A stretch of DNA of 64,000 nucleotides from Arthrobacter sp. H16F315 (lineage in GTDB: Bacteria > Actinomycetota > Actinomycetes > Actinomycetales > Micrococcaceae), in NCBI RefSeq assembly GCF_024124825.1, contig NZ_JAMXSS010000002.1:2666001-2730000 (forward strand), in the 5' to 3' direction. The notes beneath the pieces are model-generated. The model did not search any database, was not told the origin of the DNA, and worked only from the letters and a program-made list of their open reading frames with translations. Within the stretch, counting starts at the first letter, position 1. Each line of letters begins with the position of its first letter. This document shows, piece by piece, positions 41,343 to 52,169 of the stretch. The translations under genes were made by a program, and so were the position numbers.

Positions 41343-42287
41343 GTGAGCACGGACTCCCGCCCGCCCCGAACCGCCGCCCGGGTTATCGCCTGGCTGCCCG
41401 ACACCGTTAACGCGACGGTAAAGCGGCTGGCGGTGCTGTCCCTGATCGGCCAGACCCTCCTGATCGTGACCGGCGGCGCGGTCCGCCTCACGGCTTCGGG
41501 ACTGGGTTGCCCCACGTGGCCGCGCTGCACGGATTCTTCGCTTGTGAACACCCCGGAAATGGGCATCCACGGCATCATTGAATTCGGTAACCGGCTCCTG
41601 ACCTTCGCCCTGGCTGCGGTCGCGGTCGCCATGCTGGTGTACTTGTGGAAGCTCCGCAAGGAACGCCGCGACCTCTTCCTGCTGGCCCTCGGGCTGCTCG
41701 CCAGCATCCCGGCACAGGCCATCATCGGCGGCATCACAGTCCTGACCCAGCTGAACCCCTGGGTGGTTGGCCTGCACTTCCTGGTCTCCATGGCACTCGT
41801 GGTCCTCGCAACCCTATTGGTTAACCGCGCCTACGGCCGGACGGGAAAATTCCGGGTGGCAGTGCGGGTGGCGCTTCCCGGGGCCACCCGCCCGCTGATG
41901 ACTGCCGTCGCACTGCTATCCGCCGTTGCAGTCTGCCTGGGCGTGGTGGTTACCGGCGCGGGCCCGCACGCGGGCGACGCGGACGCCCCGCGCAACGACC
42001 TGGACTGGGACCTGTTCTCACACATTCATGCTGTCCCGGCCTACCTGGTGACCGCCGGTGCCCTGGTCGCGCTGTACCTCATCGTTCGTGACCGGATCAC
42101 CGGACCCTTCCGCACCGCCGTCGTGATGCTCCTCGGCGTCACCGTGCTGCAGGCCGCCATCGGCTTCACCCAGTACTACAACGGCATCCCGGCGCTGCTG
42201 GTCGCCGCACACATGCTCGGGTCTGCCCTGCTGATGAGCGCGGCAACCAACGCCGCCGACCTCGCCCGCAGCAGCCCGCTGAAGTAA
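41343..42287 (+). CDS. ctaA: Heme A synthase
   Basis: Converts heme O to heme A for cytochrome aa3 oxidase. 314 aa with about eight membrane helices. Heme-ligand histidines are in GIHGIIEFGNRLLT, VVGLHFLVSMAL, FSHIHAVPAYL and VAAHMLGSALLM. CPTWPRC is the cysteine pair of one extracytoplasmic loop. The start is GTG 41343, 7 bp after the permease stop. It is convergent with ctaB. Confidence 0.95.
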   Translation: MSTDSRPPRTAARVIAWLPDTVNATVKRLAVLSLIGQTLLIVTGGAVRLTASGLGCPTWPRCTDSSLVNTPEMGIHGIIEFGNRLLTFALAAVAVAMLVYLWKLRKERRDLFLLALGLLASIPAQAIIGGITVLTQLNPWVVGLHFLVSMALVVLATLLVNRAYGRTGKFRVAVRVALPGATRPLMTAVALLSAVAVCLGVVVTGAGPHAGDADAPRNDLDWDLFSHIHAVPAYLVTAGALVALYLIVRDRITGPFRTAVVMLLGVTVLQAAIGFTQYYNGIPALLVAAHMLGSALLMSAATNAADLARSSPLK

Positions 42288-42301
42288 CAATTCACCACAC
42301 A

Positions 42302-42356
42302 AACAACGCGGGGTCACCTGCCGCCCGGGATGGGCGGCAGGTGACCCCGCGTTGTT
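42302..42356. terminator. Bidirectional terminator between ctaA and ctaB
   Basis: 25-bp perfect inverted repeat (42302-42326 and 42332-42356) with a 5-nt loop, 14 bp after ctaA and 37 bp before the ctaB stop. Confidence 0.9.
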
Positions 42357-42393
42357 GTTACGGAGGTCAAGCGGAGGCCAGGATGTGTGGCGG

Positions 42394-43356
42394 CTAGCGG
42401 CCCATGATCGCCGGGCCGATGAACGGATCCACCGCGACGGCGATAAAAAGCAGGGTCAGGTAGCTGATTGAACCGTGGAAGACCTTCATGGCGCTCTTGT
42501 TGGACACGTCCCCGGCCTGCGCCCGGTTGTACAGTGAGTGCGATTCGTAGAGGAACCACGCCCCCGCGAGAACCGCGGTCACCGTGTAGACCCAGCCGGC
42601 GCCGCCTGCCGGCACCAGCAGCAGCGAGCATGCCACCATGGCCCAGGCGTACAGGACCACCTGCACCGAGACCACCTTGGCGCCGGCGATCGCGCCGAGC
42701 ATCGGAACGTTGGCGTTCCGGTAGTCCTCGCCGTAGCGCATGGACAGCGGCCAATAATGCGGCGGCGTCCACAGGAAGATGACCATAAAGAGCACAACGG
42801 CGGGCCACTGCACAGTGTTCGTCACCGCAGCCCAGGCAATCAGAACGGGGAAGCAGCCGGCAGCGCCGCCCCAGACGATGTTCTGGGCCGTGCGGCGTTT
42901 GAGGATCATGGTGTAGATAACGACATAAAAGACAATTGCACCAAGCCCAAGCCAGGCCGCGAGCGGATTGGCGCCAAACCAGAGGATGATGATCGCTGCG
43001 GCACCCAACAGCCAGGAGAAGACCAAGGCCTCCCGGGGGGTGACCTCCCCCGTGACGAGAGGCCGGTTCTCGGTGCGGTGCATGAGCTTATCGATGTCGC
43101 GGTCGATGTAGCAGTTGAAGGAACCTGCGCTGCCCGCGGCGAATGCGCCGCCCACGAGGGTTGCCAGGATCAGGCCGATCGACGGGAAGCCGCGTTCGGC
43201 GTAGATCATGGTCGGCAGGGTGCTGACCAGCAGCAACTCGACGACGCGTGGTTTTGTGAGCGACAAATAGGCCTTGGCTTTGCGGGCAAAGCCGATCCTC
43301 CCACGGACGGGAGAAGCGTTCAGCGGCGTATCTGTTGTGCTCACGGTGGCAGTCAC
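42394..43356 (-). CDS. ctaB: Protoheme IX farnesyltransferase (heme O synthase)
   Basis: 320-aa UbiA-family membrane prenyltransferase that makes heme O from heme B. It has [19 protein letters not shown], the first Asp-rich prenyl-PP site (DxxxD), and [17 protein letters not shown], the second. About nine helices. It works with CtaA, which then makes heme A. The start is GTG 43356; the 507-bp gap that follows is shared with tkt. Confidence 0.95.
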   Translation of the reverse strand: MTATVSTTDTPLNASPVRGRIGFARKAKAYLSLTKPRVVELLLVSTLPTMIYAERGFPSIGLILATLVGGAFAAGSAGSFNCYIDRDIDKLMHRTENRPLVTGEVTPREALVFSWLLGAAAIIILWFGANPLAAWLGLGAIVFYVVIYTMILKRRTAQNIVWGGAAGCFPVLIAWAAVTNTVQWPAVVLFMVIFLWTPPHYWPLSMRYGEDYRNANVPMLGAIAGAKVVSVQVVLYAWAMVACSLLLVPAGGAGWVYTVTAVLAGAWFLYESHSLYNRAQAGDVSNKSAMKVFHGSISYLTLLFIAVAVDPFIGPAIMGR

Positions 43357-43863
43357 TCTGTTCTGTCTGGCTGATCAATCCGGCTTTTCCGCAACACGGG
43401 TTGCATATCGGCGGGGGCCCACGCGCAACGTACAGGCGCGTCCGCACCCCCACGGGTAGCCACGATCCATCATACCGTGACGGCACGGCGCGCGGGTCCC
43501 GACGGTGCCCCCGGCAGCCCCGTGTGCTTCGAACAGGTTAACGCGGGCTCACGGGCGGCCGCGGCAGCCCGTGATTCATATAACCGGAAATCCCGTCCAT
43601 TTAGTGAGATTCGCGGCCGTCCGAGGGTGGAATGGGGCTAAGCTGTCTGCAGATCAGCGCGCACGGAACGCCCTGCAAGGTCCGTTCCAGTGACTGAAGT
43701 GCCTGTCCGGAGTTTCCGCGGATGTCCGATCGCACGCGCGACTGAATGATAGATCAACGTTTCGATGGTGAACGGCTGGTACGTACCGCAGCGGGCACCG
43801 AACTGTGCCCGGACGGGACTGACCAAACCACCCGCCGTCAGCACAGAGAGGGGCCCGGTTTTC
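43357..43863. other. Long intergenic region between divergent ctaB and tkt
   Basis: 507 bp without a gene that I can support: short open frames here have no recognisable family. It must hold promoters for ctaB and the tkt-tal-pgi-zwf cluster. An 8-bp inverted repeat (TCACGGGC at 43549-43556, GCCCGTGA at 43567-43574) is present; its role is unknown. Confidence 0.55.
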
Positions 43864-45990
43864 GTGCCACATTTGGAAGAGCAAGAACTGTCTTGGACCA
43901 GCTTGGACCAGCGCGCCGTGGACACTGTCCGCGTTCTCGCTGCCGACGCCGTGGAGAAGGTCGGTAACGGCCACCCGGGGACGGCGATGAGTTTGGCGCC
44001 CGCCGCCTACCTTCTCTTCCAGAAGTTGATGCGGCACGATCCGAAGAGACCTGACTGGTTGGGGCGGGACCGTTTTGTGCTTTCCCCCGGGCATACCTCA
44101 CTGACCTTGTATATCCAGTTGTTCCTTTCCGGGTATGGCCTTGAGCTGGAGGATCTGCAGGCGCTGCGCACCTGGGGTTCGTTGACGCCGGGCCACCCGG
44201 AATATCAGCACACGGCCGGGGTGGAGATCACCACTGGGCCGTTGGGTCAGGGTCTGGCGTCCGCGGTGGGTTTTGCGTATTCCCAGCGGCGGATGCGCGG
44301 GTTGTTCGATGCTGACGCTCCCGCTGGTGCCAGCCCGTTTGATCACACCATCTGGGTTATTGCCTCCGACGGCGACCTGCAGGAGGGTGTGACCAGTGAG
44401 GCGTCCTCCCTCGCCGGCCACCAGGAGCTCGGCAACCTCGTTGTCATTTATGACGAGAACCACATCTCCATCGAGGACGACACCGACGTCGCCTTCACCG
44501 AAGATGTCCTGGCCCGCTACGAGGCCTACGGCTGGCACACCCAGCGTGTGGACTGGACCCGGACCGGCGAATACAAGGAGGACGTGCAGGAACTCCACGC
44601 CGCACTCCTCGCCGCGAAGGCCCAGACGGACAAGCCCTCGATCATTTCGCTGCGCACCATCATCGGGTACCCGGCACCGAAAAAGCAGAACACCGGTAAA
44701 ATCCACGGTTCCGCGCTGGGCGCGGAGGAAGTCGCGGGCCTGAAGAAAGTCCTGGGATTCGACCCGGAGCGCTCGTTCCAGGTCGACGACGAGGTCCTGG
44801 CGCACACCCGGGAAGCGCAAGACCGCGGCGCCGCGGCCCGTTCCGAGTGGCAGGCGTCCTTCGAGGCGTGGCAGGCCGGGAACCCCGAGGGCGCGGCACT
44901 GCTCGAACGCGTCGAGGCACGTAAACTCCCGGCCGGTTTCGACGCCGCCCTGCCGGTCTTTGAAGCCGGCAAGGACGTTTCGACCCGGGCCGCATCCGGG
45001 AAGGTCCTGAACGCGATCGGCCCGGTTATGCCCGAGCTGTGGGGCGGTTCGGCGGACCTGGCGGAGTCGAACAACACCACCATTGAAGGCTCCGCGTCGT
45101 TCATCCCGGTGTCCCGGTCCACAAACGCGTGGAAGGGCAACCCGTACGGGCGCGTCCTGCACTTCGGGATCCGTGAGCACGCCGCCGCGTCGATCGTGAA
45201 CGGCATTACCCTGCACGGGGCGACCCGGGCGTTCTCCGGGACGTTCCTGATCTTCTCCGACTACCAGCGTCCGGCCATCCGGCTCGGTGCGCTGATGGGA
45301 GTCCCGTCCTTGTATGTCTGGACGCACGACTCAATCGGTCTCGGCGAAGACGGACCGACCCACCAGCCGGTCGAGCAGCTTGCGTCACTGCGTGCCGTTC
45401 CGGGCCTGGACGTCGTCCGCCCGGGCGACGCGAACGAGGTCGCCGCTGCCTGGAAAGTTATGCTCGAAAACCACCAGAACCCGGCCGGGATTGTGCTGAC
45501 CCGTCAGAACATCCCCACCTGGGCCCGCGGTGAAGGGGACGCCGACGCGGACACGTTCGCGTCAACGGCCGGTGTCGCAAAGGGCGGATACGTTCTGGCC
45601 GAAGCCTCCGCCAACGGCCAAACCGCCCAGGCCCGGGTCATCCTGATCGGCACCGGTTCCGAGGTCCAACTCGCCGTCCAGGCCCGCGAAGCACTGCAGG
45701 CCGAAGGCATCCCGACCCGGGTCGTGTCCATGCCGTGCGTGGAATGGTTCAACCAGCAGGACCCCGCGTACCGTGAAGCCGTGCTGCCAAGTGCGGTGAA
45801 AGCACGTGTCTCGGTCGAGGCCGGGCTTGCCCTGGGCTGGCGGGAATTCGTCGGCGACGCCGGCCGTTCCATCAGCCTTGAACACTTCGGCGCTTCCGCG
45901 GACTACAAGCGCCTGTTCCAGGAATTCGGCATCACCGCCGAAGCCGTCACCGCCGCAGCCAAGGAATCCCTCGCCGGCCTCACGGCCTGA
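43864..45990 (+). CDS. tkt: Transketolase
   Basis: ThDP-dependent enzyme of the non-oxidative pentose phosphate pathway. 708 aa. It has GNGHPGTAMSLAP (phosphate/ThDP), the ThDP motif WVIASDGDLQEGVTSEASSLAG, GIREHAAASIVNG with the catalytic Glu, and HDSIGLGEDGPTHQPVEQ. I chose GTG 43864 (protein continues PHLEEQELSWTSLDQRAVD) since the frame upstream to 43765 is not family-like. GAGAGGGG upstream is the likely ribosome binding site. It is the first gene of the pentose phosphate cluster. Confidence 0.95.
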   Translation: MPHLEEQELSWTSLDQRAVDTVRVLAADAVEKVGNGHPGTAMSLAPAAYLLFQKLMRHDPKRPDWLGRDRFVLSPGHTSLTLYIQLFLSGYGLELEDLQALRTWGSLTPGHPEYQHTAGVEITTGPLGQGLASAVGFAYSQRRMRGLFDADAPAGASPFDHTIWVIASDGDLQEGVTSEASSLAGHQELGNLVVIYDENHISIEDDTDVAFTEDVLARYEAYGWHTQRVDWTRTGEYKEDVQELHAALLAAKAQTDKPSIISLRTIIGYPAPKKQNTGKIHGSALGAEEVAGLKKVLGFDPERSFQVDDEVLAHTREAQDRGAAARSEWQASFEAWQAGNPEGAALLERVEARKLPAGFDAALPVFEAGKDVSTRAASGKVLNAIGPVMPELWGGSADLAESNNTTIEGSASFIPVSRSTNAWKGNPYGRVLHFGIREHAAASIVNGITLHGATRAFSGTFLIFSDYQRPAIRLGALMGVPSLYVWTHDSIGLGEDGPTHQPVEQLASLRAVPGLDVVRPGDANEVAAAWKVMLENHQNPAGIVLTRQNIPTWARGEGDADADTFASTAGVAKGGYVLAEASANGQTAQARVILIGTGSEVQLAVQAREALQAEGIPTRVVSMPCVEWFNQQDPAYREAVLPSAVKARVSVEAGLALGWREFVGDAGRSISLEHFGASADYKRLFQEFGITAEAVTAAAKESLAGLTA

Positions 45991-46009
45991 CCCGAACTTC
46001 ATACCTTCC

Positions 46010-46037
46010 GGGCCGCCGCCCCAACAGGCGGCGGCCC
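46010..46037 (+). terminator. tkt-tal intergenic hairpin
   Basis: 11-bp perfect stem (46010-46020, 46027-46037) with a 6-nt loop in the 66 bp between tkt and tal. No U-tract. It may give partial termination or protect the tkt mRNA end rather than end the operon. Confidence 0.5.
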
Positions 46038-46056
46038 CAGACTCCAGGAGTGAAAC

Positions 46057-47187
46057 ATGACCACCACCCCCGCTTCTTCCCCCACGCAGCAGCTTTCCGA
46101 CGCCGGCGTCTCCATCTGGCTCGATGACCTCTCCCGCGGGCGCCTCGACACCGGTACCCTGCGCAAACTAATCGAAGAGAAAAACGTCGTGGGGGTCACG
46201 ACCAACCCGTCGATCTTCCACGCGGCGATCACCACCGGCCACGACTACGACGCCGTCATCGCCGCCCAGGCCGCAGCCGGGGCCAGCGTCGAGGACACCG
46301 TCTTCGCCATCACCACAACCGACGTCGCCGACGCGTGCGAGCTCTTCGCCCCCGTGGCGGCTGCCAGCAACGGCATCGACGGGCGTGTGTCCATCGAGGT
46401 GGACCCGCGTCTGGCCTGGGACACCGCCGGTACGATCACCGAAGCCAAGGAACTCTACGCCCGGGTCAACAAGGACAACGTCCTGATCAAGATCCCCGCG
46501 ACCCTCGAAGGCCTCGAAGCAATCACGGCCACCCTGGCGGCCGGCATCAGCGTCAACGTCACACTGATCTTCTCGCTGGAGCGCTACCGTGCCGTCATCA
46601 ACGCCTTCCAGACCGGCCTTGAACAAGCCAAAGGCAACGGCCACGACCTCGCCACGATCCACTCCGTCGCGTCGTTCTTCGTTTCCCGCGTCGACTCCGA
46701 GATTGACAAGCGCCTCGACGCAATCGGCACCGACGAGGCCCGGGCCCTAAAGGGCAAAGCCGGGCTGGCCAACGCCCGCCTCGCCTACCAGGTTTACGAA
46801 GAGCTCTTTTCCACCGAACGCTGGGGCCTCCTGGCCGACGCCGGAGCCCGCCCGCAGCGCCCGCTGTGGGCCTCCACCGGAGTCAAGGATCCTGCCTACC
46901 CCGACACCCTTTATGTCACCGAGCTTGTGGCCCCCGGCGTTGTGAACACCATGCCGGAGAAGACCCTCGACGCGACCTTCGACCACGGCGCCGTCACGGG
47001 GGACACGATCAGCCGCGGCTACGACGACGCCAACGCCACGCTGAATGCACTCGATGCCCTCGGCATTTCCTATAACGAAGTCGTCGCGACCCTCGAAACC
47101 GAAGGCCTCGACAAGTTCGTGGCAAGCTGGAAGGAACTGCTGGCCGACGTCGGGGTCGCCCTCGCCGCTGCACGGAAGGACGCTTAG
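46057..47187 (+). CDS. tal: Transaldolase
   Basis: 376-aa transaldolase. It has [13 protein letters not shown] and [16 protein letters not shown], in which the Lys of KIPAT is the Schiff-base residue, then [15 protein letters not shown]. The actinobacterial long form has the helical C-terminal extension. The ATG at 46057 follows AGGAGTGAAAC. It lies 4 bp before the pgi start. Confidence 0.95.
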   Translation: MTTTPASSPTQQLSDAGVSIWLDDLSRGRLDTGTLRKLIEEKNVVGVTTNPSIFHAAITTGHDYDAVIAAQAAAGASVEDTVFAITTTDVADACELFAPVAAASNGIDGRVSIEVDPRLAWDTAGTITEAKELYARVNKDNVLIKIPATLEGLEAITATLAAGISVNVTLIFSLERYRAVINAFQTGLEQAKGNGHDLATIHSVASFFVSRVDSEIDKRLDAIGTDEARALKGKAGLANARLAYQVYEELFSTERWGLLADAGARPQRPLWASTGVKDPAYPDTLYVTELVAPGVVNTMPEKTLDATFDHGAVTGDTISRGYDDANATLNALDALGISYNEVVATLETEGLDKFVASWKELLADVGVALAAARKDA

Positions 47188-47191
47188 TCCC

Positions 47192-48826
47192 ATGACCACA
47201 CTCAGCTACGACGCCACGGGCGCCGCCCGCCTCGCCCACGAACAGCACCTGCCTGCCCTGTTGGCGGACAAGGTAGCCACCCGGATCTTCGCCAAGGACC
47301 CCACGCTGTGGGGTTCCGAGGCCGAGGCCGAGGCTTCCGTCCGGCTCGGCTGGGTCGAGGCGGCCACGGTCTCCCAGTCCCTGGTGGCGGAAATCCTGGC
47401 CCTGCGTGACGCACTGCGCGCCGAAGGTGTCCGCCGGATCGTGCTCTGCGGCATGGGCGGTTCCTCGCTGGCCCCGGAGGTCATCGCCGGAACCGCCGGC
47501 GTCGAGCTGACCGTGCTGGACAGCACCGATCCGGAACAGGTCTCCGCCGCGCTGGCGGACCGGCTGGCCGAAACCGCTGTTGTGGTGTCCTCGAAGTCCG
47601 GTTCCACCCTGGAGACGGATTCCCAGCGCCGGATTTTCGAGCATGCCTTCACCGCGGCCGGACTCGACGCGAAGAGCCGGATCATCATCGTCACCGATCC
47701 GGGATCCCCGCTGGACAAGGCCTCCCGCGAGGCCGGGTACCGCGCGGTATTCAACGCCGACCCAAACGTCGGCGGCCGCTACTCGGCGCTTACTGCGTTC
47801 GGGATGGTTCCGTCCGGCCTCGCCGGAGTGGACATCCAGGCTTTCCTGGACGAAGCGGAGGAAGCCGCCGAGGTCCTCAACGAGGACGGCGGGGAAAACA
47901 TCGGGCTTGCCCTCGGCGCCGCGCTGGGCGGCACCAACCCGCTGCGCAACAAGATCGTTATTGCCGAGGACGGCTCGGGGATCAAGGGCTTCGCGGACTG
48001 GGCCGAACAGCTCATCGCCGAGTCCACCGGCAAGCTCGGCACCGGCGTGTTGCCCGTTGTCGCCGGGCCGTCTTCCCCGGAAGCGACCCTCGGCGCCGCG
48101 GACGTCCTCGTCATCCGCCTTGTGGCGGCCGATGCCGACGTCGACCTCGGCGAGAACGAGGTTGCGATTGCCGGCGGCCTGCCCACCCAGATGATGACGT
48201 GGGAGTTCGCCACGGCTGTCGCCGGACGCCTCCTCGGGATCAACCCTTTTGACCAGCCTGACGTCGAAGCTGCCAAGGTGGCCGCCCGCGGCCTCCTTGA
48301 CGCGCAGCCGGAGCCGACGCCGGCGGCCTTTACCGACGGTGCTATCGAGGTCCGCGGCGGTTCCTGGCTTGGCGGCGCCCGAACCGCTGCCGGCGCTCTC
48401 AGCGCGCTGCTCGGCGAACTGGAGCCGGACAGCTACCTCAGTGTCCAGGCCTACTTCGACCGACTCGCCTACGCACCCCTTGAGGACGTCCGGGACCAAC
48501 TGGCAGCCGTCAGCGGCCGCCCCGTGACGTTCGGCTGGGGCCCGCGGTTCCTGCACTCGACCGGGCAGTTCCATAAGGGCGGACCCGCGATCGGTGTCTT
48601 CCTGCAGGTGAGCGCCGCGGCAGCCACCGACCTGGCCATCCCGGATCGGCCATTCAGCTTCGGGGAGTTGATCTCGGCCCAAGCCGCCGGCGATGCGCAA
48701 GTACTCTCGGAACACGGCCGCCCGGTCCTGCGCCTGCACCTCACGGACCGCGCCGCAGGCGTCCGCCAGTTGCGGGACATCGTTGCGACGCTGGCCGGCC
48801 AGGCAGTCCCCTCCACCGAAAGCTAA
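47192..48826 (+). CDS. pgi: Glucose-6-phosphate isomerase
   Basis: 544-aa isomerase of fructose-6-P and glucose-6-P, the type resembling the Pgi half of fused Tal-Pgi proteins. It has IVLCGMGGSSLAPEVIAGTAG, SSKSGSTLETDSQRR, ALGGTNPLRNKIVI, LPTQMMTWEFATAVAG and TFGWGPRFLHSTGQFHKGGP with the catalytic His/Lys region. The ATG at 47192 is used. It lies just after tal, and the two are fused in some related bacteria. Confidence 0.93.
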   Translation: MTTLSYDATGAARLAHEQHLPALLADKVATRIFAKDPTLWGSEAEAEASVRLGWVEAATVSQSLVAEILALRDALRAEGVRRIVLCGMGGSSLAPEVIAGTAGVELTVLDSTDPEQVSAALADRLAETAVVVSSKSGSTLETDSQRRIFEHAFTAAGLDAKSRIIIVTDPGSPLDKASREAGYRAVFNADPNVGGRYSALTAFGMVPSGLAGVDIQAFLDEAEEAAEVLNEDGGENIGLALGAALGGTNPLRNKIVIAEDGSGIKGFADWAEQLIAESTGKLGTGVLPVVAGPSSPEATLGAADVLVIRLVAADADVDLGENEVAIAGGLPTQMMTWEFATAVAGRLLGINPFDQPDVEAAKVAARGLLDAQPEPTPAAFTDGAIEVRGGSWLGGARTAAGALSALLGELEPDSYLSVQAYFDRLAYAPLEDVRDQLAAVSGRPVTFGWGPRFLHSTGQFHKGGPAIGVFLQVSAAAATDLAIPDRPFSFGELISAQAAGDAQVLSEHGRPVLRLHLTDRAAGVRQLRDIVATLAGQAVPSTES

Positions 48827-48841
48827 GGCACCCACCCAACC

Positions 48842-50403
48842 ATGCCAGAAAACCACAACGGCAACCGCAATTCCACGGGCCGGGGGCGGAACCCGCTCCG
48901 GGACCCGAGGGACCGGCGCCTGAACCGTATTGCCGGACCGGCGTCGCTGGTCCTGTTTGGGGTCACGGGGACCTCGCCCGTAAAAAGCTCATGCCGGCCG
49001 TCTACGACCTGGCCAACCGCGGGCTGCTCCCGCCCAGTTTCGCGCTCGTCGGTTTTGCGCGGCGTAACTGGGAGAATGAGGACTTCGCCGCCGAGGTGAA
49101 GACGGCGGTGAAGGCTTACGCCCGCACCCCGTTTGATGAAACCGTGTGGGCCCAACTGTCCGAGGGCATCCGTTTTGTGCAGGGCGAGTTCGACGACGAC
49201 GACGCGTTTAAGCGCCTCAGTGAAACCATCGACGAACTCGACGAACAGCGCGGAACCCGCGGCAACCACGCGTTCTACCTCTCCATCCCCCCGAACGCCT
49301 TCGAACTGGTGTGCCGGCAGCTGTCCAAACATGGCCTGGCGCAGGCCGCCGGAGACAAGTGGCGGCGCGTTGTGATCGAAAAGCCCTTCGGCCACAACCT
49401 GGAATCGGCACGCCAGCTCAACAACATCGTGGAATCCGTCTTCCCTCCCGATTCCGTTTTCCGCATCGACCACTATCTGGGCAAGGAGACGGTGCAGAAC
49501 ATTCTGGCACTGCGCTTCGCCAACCAGCTCTTCGAACCGCTCTGGAACGCAAACTACGTCGACCACGTCCAGATCACCATGGCCGAGGACATCGGCACCG
49601 GTGGCCGGGCGGGCTACTACGACGGTGTCGGCGCAGCCCGCGACGTCCTCCAGAACCACCTGCTGCAGCTCCTGGCACTCACCGCAATGGAAGAGCCGAT
49701 TTCATTCAACGCCGATGACCTGCGCGCGGAAAAAGAGAAGGTCCTTGCAGCGGTCCGGCTCCCCGCAGACCTGTCCACCCACTCGGCCCGCGGGCAATTC
49801 ACCGGCGGCTGGCAGGGCGGCGAGCAAGTTGTTGGCTATCTGGAGGAAGAAGGCATCCCGGCGGACTCCAAAACGGAGACCTTCGCCGCGATCCGGGTCG
49901 ACATCAACACCCGGCGCTGGGCCGGAGTGCCGTTCTACCTTCGCGCCGGCAAACGGCTGGGCCGCCGGGTGACCGAGATCGCTGTGGTGCTCAAGCGCGC
50001 ACCGAACCTGCTCTTCACCGACCACGGTGAGGACGACTTCGGCCAGAACGCCGTGGTGATTCGGGTCCAGCCCGACGAGGGCGCCACCATCCGGTTCGGC
50101 TCCAAGGTGCCGGGCACGCAGATGGAGGTCCGGGACGTCACGATGGACTTCGGCTACGGCCACTCCTTCACCGAGTCCAGCCCCGAGGCCTACGAACGGC
50201 TCATCCTTGACGTGCTGCTTGGTGAACCGCCGCTCTTTCCCCGCCACGCGGAAGTCGAGCTGTCCTGGAAGATCCTGGACCCGTTCGAGGAATACTGGGC
50301 GTCCCTGCCTGAACAACCCGAACCGTACGCCCCCGGAAGCTGGGGGCCGGCTTCCGCCGACCAGCTGCTTGCCCGCGACGGACGAACCTGGAGAAGGCCA
50401 TGA
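48842..50403 (+). CDS. zwf: Glucose-6-phosphate dehydrogenase (frameshifted in this sequence)
   Basis: First step of the oxidative pentose phosphate pathway. The dehydrogenase motif is split: SLVLFGVTG in one frame, then DLARKKLMPAVYDLANRG in another. One G is missing in the GGGG at 48967-48970; adding it gives 520 aa. Catalytic IDHYLGKETVQN, the substrate-binding segment KPFGHNLESA and DVTMDFGYGHSFTESSPEAY are present. It overlaps opcA by 4 bp. Confidence 0.92.
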
Positions 50404-51341
50404 TCGTAGATCTTCCCGACACCACCACCTCGAAGATCTCCAAGAAGATCACGGCACTGCGTGAGCAGGGCGGCGTGATCGCCCTGGGACGGGTACTGAC
50501 CCTGGTGGTCGTCACCAAGTCCGGGCTCGAGGAGGAGGCTATCGAGGCCGCCAACGAGGCCAGCCGCGAGCACCCCTGCCGGATCATCGTCCTTGCCGAC
50601 GCGGGCGCCAAGGCTCCAACCCGGCTCGACGCGCAGATCCGGGTGGGCGGTGACGCCGGCGCATCCGAGGTTATTTTGCTCCGCGGGTACGGCGAACTCG
50701 CGGAGGAAAGCGAATCGCTCGTTGCGGCGCTGCTGCTGCCGGATGCGCCGATCGTAGCCTGGTGGCCGCACGGTGCCCCGAAGAATGCGTGCGAGACGTC
50801 CATCGGCCGGATCGCGCACCGGCGCATCACGGACTCGGGCAACGAGGCGGACCCGCAGCGGGCCCTCGAGAACGTCCGCCGCACCTATAAAGCCGGCGAT
50901 ACGGACCTCGCCTGGACGCGCCTCACCAACTGGCGAATCCAGTTGGCGGCGGTCCTGGACCAGGTGGACAGCTCACCGGTCACGGCCGTCGCCGTCGAAG
51001 GCGCCTCGGACTCCCCCAGTACTATCCTGCTCGCCGCATGGCTCACGCTGGCACTGGATGCCCCGGTGACGATCGTCGCTGACCCGGCCGGCACCGGAAT
51101 CCGGCGTGTCCGGCTGACCCGGTCCAGCGGGGACGTGCAGCTGTTCCGGCCCGGGCAGACAGTGGCGGAACTGAGCCAGCCGGGCCAGCCGGTGCAGCGC
51201 ATCTCCCTTCCGCGCCGCAGCCTGAAGGACTGCCTGGCCGAGGAGCTGCGTCGGCTCGATCCGGACGAAGTGTTTGGTGAAGTGATTACTATTGGACTGC
51301 CACGTACCAACTTAAGGAGTGTCCGTCCCAGTGAGCGCTGA
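50400..51341 (+). CDS. opcA: OpcA, glucose-6-phosphate dehydrogenase assembly protein
   Basis: 313-aa protein that allosterically activates or assembles Zwf. It shows DLPDTTTSKISKKITALREQ, DAPIVAWWPHGAP and the typical C-terminus SLKDCLAEELRRLDPDE. The family is known from actinobacteria and cyanobacteria. It starts in the zwf stop (ATGA) and overlaps the pgl start, forming a coupled zwf-opcA-pgl unit. Confidence 0.94.
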   Translation: MIVDLPDTTTSKISKKITALREQGGVIALGRVLTLVVVTKSGLEEEAIEAANEASREHPCRIIVLADAGAKAPTRLDAQIRVGGDAGASEVILLRGYGELAEESESLVAALLLPDAPIVAWWPHGAPKNACETSIGRIAHRRITDSGNEADPQRALENVRRTYKAGDTDLAWTRLTNWRIQLAAVLDQVDSSPVTAVAVEGASDSPSTILLAAWLTLALDAPVTIVADPAGTGIRRVRLTRSSGDVQLFRPGQTVAELSQPGQPVQRISLPRRSLKDCLAEELRRLDPDEVFGEVITIGLPRTNLRSVRPSER

Positions 51342-52137
51342 GCCCAGAGTAAGCATCCATCCCGACTCGACCGTTCTGATGGCCGCCATCGCGGCCCGCC
51401 TGATCACCAAGCTCGTGGACATTCAGGACAAACACGGCGAAGCGACGGTGGTGCTGACCGGTGGCTCGATGGGCATCGGGTCGCTCAAGGCAGTCGCCGA
51501 GTCGCCCGCTGCGCCCGCCGTGGACTGGTCGAAGGTCAATTTCTGGTGGGGTGATGAGCGGTTCCTCGCAGCCGAGGACCCTGAACGCAACGCCCGTCAG
51601 GCCCGCGATGCGTTGCTCTCCCATATCAACGCCGATCCGGAGCGAATCCACACCCCCGGTTCCACCGCGGACTTTGACACTCCGGAAGAGGCTGCCGCGG
51701 ACTATTCCCGCCGCCTGGCCGCGGCCGCGGCCGCGGAACACGCCGCGGATATGTCCGACGACCGGCCGGAGCGGCCCGGGGTCCTCCCCCGCTTCGACAT
51801 CGTGCTCCTCGGCGTGGGTCCGGACGCGCACGTCGCCTCGCTGTTCCCCGAACAGGCCGGCATCAGGGAGAAGCAACTGACGGTGGTGGGGGTCCGCAAC
51901 TCCCCCAAGCCGCCGCCGGTGCGGGTGTCGCTGACGCTGCCGGCGATTAACACCGCGCTGGAAATTTGGATGGTCGTTGCCGGCGAGGACAAAGCCGGTG
52001 CGGTCGGACTGGCCCTTGCCGGAGCCAACCCGGTACAGGTGCCGGCGGCAGGTCCAAGGGGCCGGAACGAGACGCTGTGGCTGATCGACGAAAATGCGGC
52101 CTCGCACGTTCCGGAACAGTTGGTGCGCAAGGCCTAG
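51331..52137 (+). CDS. pgl: 6-phosphogluconolactonase
   Basis: 268 aa, second step of the oxidative pentose phosphate branch. It has VVLTGGSMGIGSLKAV, FWWGDERFLAAEDPERN and LLGVGPDAHVASLFPEQAG (the substrate His loop). GTG 51331, 13 nt after AAGGAG, is preferred over GTG 51319, which overlaps the ribosome binding site. An Ala-rich insert lies at about 130-150. Confidence 0.92.
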   Translation: MSAEPRVSIHPDSTVLMAAIAARLITKLVDIQDKHGEATVVLTGGSMGIGSLKAVAESPAAPAVDWSKVNFWWGDERFLAAEDPERNARQARDALLSHINADPERIHTPGSTADFDTPEEAAADYSRRLAAAAAAEHAADMSDDRPERPGVLPRFDIVLLGVGPDAHVASLFPEQAGIREKQLTVVGVRNSPKPPPVRVSLTLPAINTALEIWMVVAGEDKAGAVGLALAGANPVQVPAAGPRGRNETLWLIDENAASHVPEQLVRKA

Positions 52138-52169
52138 GCAGCTCTATTCCACCGCACTAGCCTGCCAAT

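Noticed and set aside
43357..43863. Small genes in the ctaB-tkt gap
   Set aside because: Short frames have no family similarity that I can recognise and no good ribosome binding sites.
47009..48856. 615-aa antisense frame over pgi
   Set aside because: No motifs; mirrors the pgi codon pattern.
48960..48975. Programmed frameshift in zwf (and in gap, pgk)
   Set aside because: No slippery heptamer with downstream structure was seen, and the same kind of break recurs in thirteen unrelated genes, so sequence error is simpler.
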